A stretch of 64,000 nucleotides of DNA from Bradyrhizobium sp. CCBAU 53340 (lineage in GTDB: Bacteria; Pseudomonadota; Alphaproteobacteria; Rhizobiales; Xanthobacteraceae). Made by a program: the position numbers and the translations under genes. Shown here piece after piece: positions 57,861-64,000 of the stretch. Location of the stretch: NCBI RefSeq assembly GCF_015291645.1, contig NZ_CP030056.1:310001-374000 (forward strand). Direction: 5' to 3'. The notes under the pieces were generated by a model, which was not told the DNA's origin, searched no databases, and saw nothing but the letters and a program-made list of their open reading frames with translations. Position 1 is the first letter of the stretch, and each line of letters begins with the position of its first letter.

Positions 57861-58670
57861 CTAAACGTCAGCCAGGAACGCTGCAATTTGCGTCCACATG
57901 GCGATCGGATTGGAATACATCGGGAAATGGCCGCACGCCGGAATCTCGGTAAGGCGTACGCCATTTGTGCGAAGCAGGCCGAGATAGGATAACGTCGCAT
58001 TCTGTTCGCCGTACATGAACATCTTCGGGCAGCGAAGGCCGATAAACTTTTGCATCAACTTTCCACTGTCCGACAGATCGACCATCGAGCGGAATATTCC
58101 AGGTACCGCAGCCGCCCTCACTTTGTGATGAAGACTGGAAGCGTAGAGCGCGCTGGCATAGGCTGGCATATGCCGGGTTCGGTCGATAAAATCGGCGAAG
58201 AACCGCTCCACGTTCTGCTCCGGAAATTGCAAGATCTGCCTGCTGAGGAAGCAGTCCTCGGGCGCAATGTTTCCCTCGATATTGACGAAGCTGAGTACGT
58301 GTTGGGGATACTTGTGCGCGAGCAGAAGTGCCGTCAGACCACCCATGGAGTGGCCAACGAGATGAAATCGGTCGAGCTTAAAATGCTCGATTACGCGCTG
58401 CGCAGTCTTTAACAAGAACGGAATTGAAATGTCTGATAGATCCGCGCAATACGTCTCTCCGCAACCCGGTGCGTCATAGGCGAGAAACGGATGCGCCGCG
58501 AGAGCTTCGTGGCGCACGATGTCAGCGTAGTCTTCTTTGGTAGATCCGAAGCCGTGCAGGAAGACGATTGGCGCCGCTTTTCCGGCGCGATGAATCGCTG
58601 ACAGGTTCAATTCGACGCCATCAACTTGTGACGGCAACCGAACCAAGGCCAGTTCACGGTTTTCCGGCAC
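57861..58670 (-). CDS. Alpha/beta hydrolase
   Basis: This 269-residue alpha/beta-hydrolase fold protein has the oxyanion-region motif VFLHGFGSTKEDY, the nucleophile elbow GHSMGG and a C-terminal catalytic His in PACGHFPM. No signal peptide is seen, so it is cytoplasmic. It is followed by a cupin, an RraA-family enzyme and an MFS transporter. It may hydrolyse an ester or C-C bond in a catabolic pathway; the substrate is unknown. Confidence 0.88.
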   Translation of the reverse strand: MPENRELALVRLPSQVDGVELNLSAIHRAGKAAPIVFLHGFGSTKEDYADIVRHEALAAHPFLAYDAPGCGETYCADLSDISIPFLLKTAQRVIEHFKLDRFHLVGHSMGGLTALLLAHKYPQHVLSFVNIEGNIAPEDCFLSRQILQFPEQNVERFFADFIDRTRHMPAYASALYASSLHHKVRAAAVPGIFRSMVDLSDSGKLMQKFIGLRCPKMFMYGEQNATLSYLGLLRTNGVRLTEIPACGHFPMYSNPIAMWTQIAAFLADV

Positions 58671-58737
58671 GGCTTTCCCTTTGAAGCGTTAACGGGCAAA
58701 GCTGGCTCTCGCTTTGCAGCAAGAGCCAGGCCACTGG

Positions 58738-59112
58738 CTAAGTCTGTCCGAACCCGGATCCCGGCTTCTTATATTCGGGCCGGGGTGGGCTGAAGATGTC
58801 GAGCACACGGGCGCCCTCGGGACCAGCTCGCATGGTGTGAGGGACGTTGCCGGGCGTACGCCAGAAGTCGCCCTTGCGCACAGGGATCTCCTCCCCTCCC
58901 TGAATCCTAATGGCAGTGCCGTCCAGCAGCACGCCCCATTGTTCCTCAGGATGATGATGGAGCACGCCTTCGGCGTGCGGTGCGAAGCTCACCACCGAGA
59001 GCATCGCGTGTTCGCCCGAAAAGATGCGCGTGGTGAGTCCGGGCGCCAGCTCGCGAAGCAAGCCGTCATCCGGTGTATCAAGATTGTGAAATTCCTTTTT
59101 CTGGTCAGTCAT
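58738..59112 (-). CDS. Cupin-domain protein
   Basis: This 124-residue single-domain cupin contains VLHHHPEEQWGVLLDG (motif 1 His residues and Glu) and WRTPGNVPHTMRAGPEG (motif 2). The metal-binding residues are present, so it could be a small dioxygenase, isomerase or sensor. It lies between the hydrolase and RraA genes on the same strand. Confidence 0.82.
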   Translation of the reverse strand: MTDQKKEFHNLDTPDDGLLRELAPGLTTRIFSGEHAMLSVVSFAPHAEGVLHHHPEEQWGVLLDGTAIRIQGGEEIPVRKGDFWRTPGNVPHTMRAGPEGARVLDIFSPPRPEYKKPGSGFGQT

Positions 59113-59133
59113 GTCGTCCTCTGGTTCTGGTTA

Positions 59134-59769
59134 CTACCGTCCGTAAGAGCCCTCGTAACGCCCCTCGCGAATAGCCTTCATGGTCTCCTCTTCGCGCGCG
59201 ATCTGGGCACGAACAGCCTCAATCAGGGAATCTGCCATCGCGGCCGGAAAGGATACAACGCCATCCTCATCGCCAACGACGATGTCGCCAGGGGCGATCG
59301 GTGACCCACCGATCGACACTGGCACGTTGATGCAGCCTGGGCCACTTTTATAGGGGCCGCGGTGGGTCACTGCGCGGGCAAAGCAGGGGAAATCCGAACC
59401 GCTGAAGGCCGCGACGTCTCGGATGGCGCCGTCGATTACATAGCCGGCAGCTCCCCTCTCTTCTGCGATATTCTTCATGATCTCACCCACCAGTGCCCGC
59501 GTCTCGTCGCCGCCTCCGTCCACGACGATGACATCCCCGGGGCCGACCAGTTCAAGCGCCTTGTGAATTGCGAGGTTGTCTCCAGGACGCGTCCGCACGG
59601 TGAAAGCCGTTCCGACCAACCGTCCGGAACGATGGAATGGCCTCAAGCCAACAGCACCCGCCAATCGGTCGAGATTGTCCGAGATGACCGAAGTGGGGGC
59701 ATCTTTGAAGGCTTCAATGAGAGCGGAAGGCGGCTTTGGCACGCTGGCAAGCGCGGTTTTGACGTTCAT
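59134..59769 (-). CDS. RraA-family protein (aldolase/decarboxylase-like)
   Basis: This 211-residue family member is parallel to the one at 28314-28979: GTAFTVRTRPGDNLAI, VVDGGGDETRALVGE, DGAIRDVAAFSGSD and APGDIVVGDEDGVVSFP. The Arg-Asp pair and acidic residues of the divalent-metal site are conserved. It probably cleaves or decarboxylates a keto acid made by the neighbouring genes (inference). Confidence 0.86.
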   Translation of the reverse strand: MNVKTALASVPKPPSALIEAFKDAPTSVISDNLDRLAGAVGLRPFHRSGRLVGTAFTVRTRPGDNLAIHKALELVGPGDVIVVDGGGDETRALVGEIMKNIAEERGAAGYVIDGAIRDVAAFSGSDFPCFARAVTHRGPYKSGPGCINVPVSIGGSPIAPGDIVVGDEDGVVSFPAAMADSLIEAVRAQIAREEETMKAIREGRYEGSYGR

Positions 59770-59840
59770 GGTTCACATCCGGTCAATCCGGCGATCTGGC
59801 GCCGCATCGCAAATGTGCGGCGCCAAATCGCACAAGGTGG

Positions 59841-61166
59841 CTAATCGATCTCGCGGCCGGCTTTTTCCGTTGCTGCCAACAAAGCAATGAGCGTGATGAC
59901 GAGGGCTCCGGTCACGTAGGCTGGAATCGCATACGTGTCGGGATACTCTCTCAACAAGGTGGCGAAGATCAGCGGGGCAAAACCGCCACCGAGGACACCT
60001 GCGAAGGTGTAGGCGAGCGAGGACCCCGTGTATCGCACACGTGTTGGAAACTGCTCAGTGACGAAAGCACCTTGCGGACCAAACATCGCGGCTTGAAACA
60101 CCATGCCGACTGAAACTGCGGCAATGATGATGGCTGGTGATTTTGTATCGAACAAGCCGAACAGGAGGAAGCTGCCGATGATAGATGCCAGAGCACCGAG
60201 CCCATAGACAGTGCGTCGACCAATCCGGTCAGAGAGCGCCGCAAGCAGGGGAACGGATATGGCATGCACGCCGGCGCCGATCAGAACAGCGGTCAGGGCC
60301 AATGTGCGGCTCAAACCCAGCTTCTGAGTGACATACGTCAAGGTGAATACGGCAAGCAGTCCATACACCACGTCCGAACCGATTCGAACGCTACCGGCCA
60401 CTAACAGGTTGCGCCAATGGTCCCTCAGGACCTCGGCAACCGGCGCCTTGGTCGTCGCATGGCCGGCCTGCAGCTGATGGAAGTGGGGTGTTTCCTCAAC
60501 GCTCCAGCGGATCCAGAATCCGAAGAACACCAGCACGGTGCTGGCCAGAAACGGAAGGCGCCAGCCCCAGGACAGGAAATCGGCCTCATTCAGCAGCGTC
60601 GTCGTGACGGCGATGGCCCCTGCGGCGAGAAGAGTACCGGCAGAGGGGCCGACTTGCGTCCACGACGCATTGAGCCCGCGATTTTGTGGCTTGCCATGCT
60701 CCACGGAAAGAAGGATGGCGCCAGCCCACTCGCCACCGAGCGCGATGCCCTGAATGGTCCTGAGACTAACGAGCAGCAGGGGCGCGGCGATTCCGATGCT
60801 CCCGTACGTAGGCAGCAAGCCCATCGCCAGGGTAGAAATGCCCATCAAAGCGAGCGTATAGACGAGGACGGCACGACGCCCGACCTTATCTCCGAGGCGA
60901 CCGAAGATAATTCCGCCGATGGGACGCGAGATGTAACCTACGGCATAAGTCGAAAACGCAAGAATTGTACCGACAATCGGATCAAATGACGGGAAAAAGA
61001 GCTTATTGAAGATCAGAGCTGCCATGGAATTGTAGATTACGAACTCGTACCATTCCAGCGAGGTACCCACCATGCTGGCGAGTGCAAGCCGCGTCATCTT
61101 TCCTGCCGTGCTTGGGCCGACAGTGTCGAGCTGCGGCGTCAATGTCGTCTCTGCGCTTGTCGTCAT
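59841..61166 (-). CDS. MFS transporter, metabolite:H+ symporter (MHS) type
   Basis: The gene encodes 441 residues from the ATG at 61166, which has AGGAGATAGGG directly upstream. It has twelve hydrophobic segments; the MHS features GTSLEWYEFVIYN near the N terminus and GRLGDKVGRRAVLVYTL after helix 2 fit the shikimate/alpha-ketoglutarate permease branch. It probably imports the organic acid used by the surrounding genes. Confidence 0.91.
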   Translation of the reverse strand: MTTSAETTLTPQLDTVGPSTAGKMTRLALASMVGTSLEWYEFVIYNSMAALIFNKLFFPSFDPIVGTILAFSTYAVGYISRPIGGIIFGRLGDKVGRRAVLVYTLALMGISTLAMGLLPTYGSIGIAAPLLLVSLRTIQGIALGGEWAGAILLSVEHGKPQNRGLNASWTQVGPSAGTLLAAGAIAVTTTLLNEADFLSWGWRLPFLASTVLVFFGFWIRWSVEETPHFHQLQAGHATTKAPVAEVLRDHWRNLLVAGSVRIGSDVVYGLLAVFTLTYVTQKLGLSRTLALTAVLIGAGVHAISVPLLAALSDRIGRRTVYGLGALASIIGSFLLFGLFDTKSPAIIIAAVSVGMVFQAAMFGPQGAFVTEQFPTRVRYTGSSLAYTFAGVLGGGFAPLIFATLLREYPDTYAIPAYVTGALVITLIALLAATEKAGREID

Positions 61167-61249
61167 CCCTATCTCCTGCGCGTTATCATTTGATCTGCCC
61201 GTCGTTGGCGCCCCGGCAAGCGTCACGACGTTTGATTGGTGATTGTGCT

Positions 61250-61612
61250 CTATGGGCTAGTGGATTGCCTCTGATAGACAGCGTGGTGCCTATTGCGGGT
61301 ATGCGGCCTCACTTCGCTTGCCCATCTGCCCGCCTCGACTGCCTTTGCCCATTCGGCGCTCTTCAAGACGTCCGGATGGTCAATCTCATAAATGGCCGTA
61401 TAGATCGGCTTGGGCGCCGGCATATCCTTGATGCCGTTGGCAATGGCGAACGCGAAGGGAACTCCTTTGACGCGCGTAACGCTGTGAACCCCTGGCACTT
61501 TCAGGAGATGCGGGACATGTTCCCCATCGTACACCTCGTTGAAGAGATCTTCGTGCGCAGGATCGACGTCCATTGAAGCAATCAGGACAAAGCGGGATTG
61601 GATCGGCATCAA
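61250..61612 (-). CDS. Small dimeric alpha-beta-barrel protein, unknown
   Basis: This 120-residue protein (MMPIQSRFVLIASMDVDPAH...) has EVYDGEHVPHLLKVPGV and IYEIDHPDVLKSAEW, a pattern of EthD/ferredoxin-like dimeric barrels. Met2 may be the start. It is 11 bp after hyuB and is likely part of the same operon. A small monooxygenase-like or isomerase role is possible. Confidence 0.75.
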   Translation of the reverse strand: MMPIQSRFVLIASMDVDPAHEDLFNEVYDGEHVPHLLKVPGVHSVTRVKGVPFAFAIANGIKDMPAPKPIYTAIYEIDHPDVLKSAEWAKAVEAGRWASEVRPHTRNRHHAVYQRQSTSP

Positions 61613-61623
61613 GCGCTCCGTTG

Positions 61624-63285
61624 CTACTTGTGAGGAGGAGTGTATTCAAAGCCGTAGTCACGTTTCGCCGCCTCCGGCGTTACGTAACCGTCCAGCACGT
61701 CGTTGAGGATCGCCTCCCGGTCCCGACGTTTAACGTCACCGAATCCGCCGCCGCCGGGTAGCGAGAGCGTTAAAACCGTATCTGGCGGCAACATGCGGCT
61801 CAGCTTGGGGCGGACCTCCTCGCCATTCGAACTGGCGATCGAACCGGTCGCGCCGGATTTGCCATCGTACAAACCTGGTGCTGGATAGTGACATCGATCG
61901 TACATGCCTGAGAAGAGATAGGGCTTCTCGGTCAGAACCTCGACTTCCATTGTCTGGCCCAAGCCACCACGATGTTCGCCGGCTCCGCCGGAGTCAGGTC
62001 GAAGCGCTCTTTGCCGTACGACCAGAGGCGTCAAAGCTTCGATGATTTCCACGGGCACACCGGCGACACCGCTTGGATAGGAGGTGGCCGAGAGGCCATC
62101 GAGTCCCTTGAGGGCGCCAGTTCCGCCGGTAGAGAACCAAGTGTACGAGAAGAACTGATTGTCGCGCTTATCGAAGCCGCTGATATGCGTATTCCAGAGA
62201 CTGTCGGCGCCGGGTGCCATCACCTTATCCGGCAGGATACCTGACAACGCGCCCATGATGGCTGAAGGGAGGAAGTGACCGACCGTATGACGGCCAGCGA
62301 CGGCAGCAGGATGCTGAGCGTTGAGGATTGACCCGACGGCGGCGATCGTGCGTATCGGCGTGAACGAACCGGCGTTATTGGGCACGTCTGGCGCAATTGC
62401 GCACTTCACGCCATAGGTGGTGTAAGCAACGGTATAATTGAAACCGACGTTGATACCGAGATCAACCGTTGAGGAAGACCCTTCATAGTCGACGATGACC
62501 TCATCGTCCTTGATAGTGACCTTGGCCTGAATCTCGATCGGCTTGTCGAACCCGTCAATGGTGATCTTGAACGGATGCGATCCGTTGGGCAGAGCCGTAA
62601 TGGCGGCTCTCATCGCCCTTTCGGTGCGCGCGACGATGGCGTCTGCCACCCCTTCGATATCCGCAAGATCGAACTCTTCGAGGAAAGACTTGAGCTGCTT
62701 TGCTCCGACTTCGTTCGCGGTGATCTGTGCATGAATATCGCCAATCACTTCATCGGGGGTCCGCACGTTGGCCGCGATCAGCCGATAAACGGCTTCGACG
62801 GGTTCTCCTTTCGAATGCAACTTCATGATCGGGATGAAGAGACCCTCCTCATAGACGGAGCGGGCATCACACGACAGCCCCCTGCCGCCGATATCGAGCG
62901 CGTGACAGCAGTTTGCAAAAAGCGCAACGACTCGCCCATTGTGGAATACGGGCGTTGCAATCGTGATGTCGTGAAGCTGAGAGACCGTAATCCAAGGATC
63001 ATTCGTGATGATGACGTCCCCGGGCTGGAGCGTATCCAGCGGAAACGTCTTCAAGATGTGTTCCATTCCTGTCGCCATGGAATTGATGTGCCCCGGCGAG
63101 CCCGTGACCGATTGGGCCACCATCCGGCCGCGGCGATCGAACACGCACGCAGAAAGGTCTTCGGCGTCCCGGACGATGGACGTAAAGGACGAACGCATCA
63201 GGGCCGCGGCCTGCTCGTTCACGGCGGCAATGAGCCGCCCCCACATGATATCGAGCGTAATGGGGTCCAGTTCCTTGGCGCTCAT
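61624..63285 (-). CDS. hyuB: Hydantoinase B/oxoprolinase-type subunit
   Basis: This 553-residue HyuB-family protein contains DPITLDIMWGRLIAAVNEQA, GHINSMATGMEHIL, GDVIITNDPW and VDYEGSSSTVDLGINV. HyuA and HyuB together open hydantoins or 5-oxoproline with ATP; others in the family carboxylate acetone or acetophenone. It overlaps the hyuA gene by 4 bp. Confidence 0.92.
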   Translation of the reverse strand: MSAKELDPITLDIMWGRLIAAVNEQAAALMRSSFTSIVRDAEDLSACVFDRRGRMVAQSVTGSPGHINSMATGMEHILKTFPLDTLQPGDVIITNDPWITVSQLHDITIATPVFHNGRVVALFANCCHALDIGGRGLSCDARSVYEEGLFIPIMKLHSKGEPVEAVYRLIAANVRTPDEVIGDIHAQITANEVGAKQLKSFLEEFDLADIEGVADAIVARTERAMRAAITALPNGSHPFKITIDGFDKPIEIQAKVTIKDDEVIVDYEGSSSTVDLGINVGFNYTVAYTTYGVKCAIAPDVPNNAGSFTPIRTIAAVGSILNAQHPAAVAGRHTVGHFLPSAIMGALSGILPDKVMAPGADSLWNTHISGFDKRDNQFFSYTWFSTGGTGALKGLDGLSATSYPSGVAGVPVEIIEALTPLVVRQRALRPDSGGAGEHRGGLGQTMEVEVLTEKPYLFSGMYDRCHYPAPGLYDGKSGATGSIASSNGEEVRPKLSRMLPPDTVLTLSLPGGGGFGDVKRRDREAILNDVLDGYVTPEAAKRDYGFEYTPPHK

Positions 63286-64000
63286 CGGGCCACCTCGAGA
63301 TCGACAATGAGATTACGGTTCTGATCGACGCTAATTTCGCCGGGTCCGTTGATAACAACGGTCGATTCACGTTCTTCGATGATGGCTGGCCCCTGCAGGC
63401 GATCACCGGCTCCAAGGCGATAACGGTCGTAGACCGGCACGTCGATGAGTCCTGCGTCAGGGACGTAGATCTTTCTGGAGCCCTTGAGTGGACCGTCGGA
63501 CTTCGACGTATTGACCGGTAGCTTGAAGTCAGGCTTGGGCCCCGATGCGACCACTCGCCATGACATCACGTCGATTGGCGTGTTGGGTACGGTATGTCCG
63601 TAGAGTTCGGTGTAGACCCGCTCGAACGAAGCGGTGATTTCCGCGATGCTGTCTGGCCCAAGTTTACCGGAGGGAATCGGCACACGGATGTCAAAGCCTT
63701 GCTTGCGGTAGCGCATATCGGCCCAGCGACGGAACGAGACCTCTCGATCACCCATTGAATGAGCAAGACGGCTTCGCCCCTCCTCCTCCATTTCTTTGAG
63801 AGACCGATTGACTGCGCCCCAATCCAGTTGTTCCAGCCGTGCCGGGCTTGATCGCACAAAGTCAAATGCCAGTGGCGCGGTGAGGAAGCCGACGGCCGAC
63901 ATGACGCCCGCACCGAACGGATAGATGATCTTCGGCAACTTCAGGACGCGCGCGACGCCGTAGGCGTGAACCGGCCCCGCGCCACCAAACGCAAACATCG
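63282..64000 (-). CDS. hyuA: Hydantoinase A/oxoprolinase-type subunit, 5' part missing (runs off right edge)
   Basis: This is the C-terminal part of a HyuA-family protein. It is open to the window edge; the first visible Met (63998) is inside the conserved FAFGGAGPVHAYGVARVL motif, so the true start lies beyond 64000. RVVASGPKPDF and PAIIEERESTVVINGPG are typical C-terminal segments. It forms the ATP-binding partner of HyuB. Confidence 0.9.
   Translation of the reverse strand, partial: MFAFGGAGPVHAYGVARVLKLPKIIYPFGAGVMSAVGFLTAPLAFDFVRSSPARLEQLDWGAVNRSLKEMEEEGRSRLAHSMGDREVSFRRWADMRYRKQGFDIRVPIPSGKLGPDSIAEITASFERVYTELYGHTVPNTPIDVMSWRVVASGPKPDFKLPVNTSKSDGPLKGSRKIYVPDAGLIDVPVYDRYRLGAGDRLQGPAIIEERESTVVINGPGEISVDQNRNLIVDLEVAR

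Overview
The window reads as chromosome of an alphaproteobacterium of the Bradyrhizobium / Rhodopseudomonas group (Nitrobacteraceae). Evidence: a form IC RuBisCO (cbb) operon, a CYP199A-type cytochrome P450 with an adjacent putidaredoxin-like ferredoxin, many high-GC ABC uptake operons, and a dispersed REP-like element of the kind common in Bradyrhizobium (from 16991). No tRNA, rRNA, CRISPR array, transposase or phage gene was seen. All assignments come from reading the sequence; no database search was run.

Layout. (1) 1-7419, minus strand: a carbohydrate ABC uptake operon (binding protein, two permeases, ATPase) with a PfkB-type sugar kinase, a short-chain dehydrogenase, a NagD-like HAD phosphatase and a PEP-hydrolase-like TIM barrel that runs off the left edge. 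(2) 8095-15895, minus strand: the Calvin-Benson operon cbbF-cbbP-cbbT-[gap'-'cbbL]-cbbS-cbbX-cbbE, with cbbR divergent (16046-16993). Where gap, an aldolase gene and full-length cbbL would be expected there is one in-frame chimeric ORF: the first ~203 residues of GAPDH joined to the last ~355 residues of the RuBisCO large subunit. cbbR also lacks a usable start upstream of its DNA-binding domain. (3) 17215-28979: an amino-acid-type ABC transporter, an SDR, and a 5-oxoprolinase-like set pxpABC with accB/accC and an extra carrier-like protein that lacks the biotin lysine; then a LysR regulator, an aminotransferase and an RraA-family protein. (4) 29241-32650: a CYP199A P450, a frameshifted ferredoxin, a branched-chain-type binding protein and a divergent MarR regulator. 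(5) 33293-48871, minus strand: one ~15.5 kb operon for a group 1h (actinobacterial-type, potentially high-affinity) [NiFe]-hydrogenase with small and large subunits, twin four-Cys proteins, maturation protease, TPR protein, two tiny membrane proteins, a NifU/Rieske fusion, an NHL-repeat protein, hypF, hypC, a SIS isomerase, hypD, hypE, hypA, hypB and a nickel permease. A well-matched sigma-54 promoter precedes it, and a sigma-54 activator with a degenerate receiver domain (49394-50836) sits just upstream. (6) 51035-52843: a PAS-like GGDEF-EAL protein. (7) 53520-64000: a second P450 / binding protein / MarR module, an AEC transporter, and a catabolic cluster (alpha/beta hydrolase, cupin, RraA, MFS transporter, ferredoxin-like-fold protein, HyuB, HyuA running off the right edge).

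How it fits together: the hydrogenase would supply electrons from H2, and CO2 fixation would be the classical partner, but the Calvin operon as read here is broken. H2 oxidation may therefore serve energy conservation or persistence rather than autotrophy, unless intact cbb genes exist elsewhere or the cbb lesions are assembly errors. The strongest leads are the gap'-'cbbL chimera and the sigma-54-linked group 1h operon, whose activator carries Glu at the apparent phospho-acceptor position and whose operon includes several undescribed small proteins.
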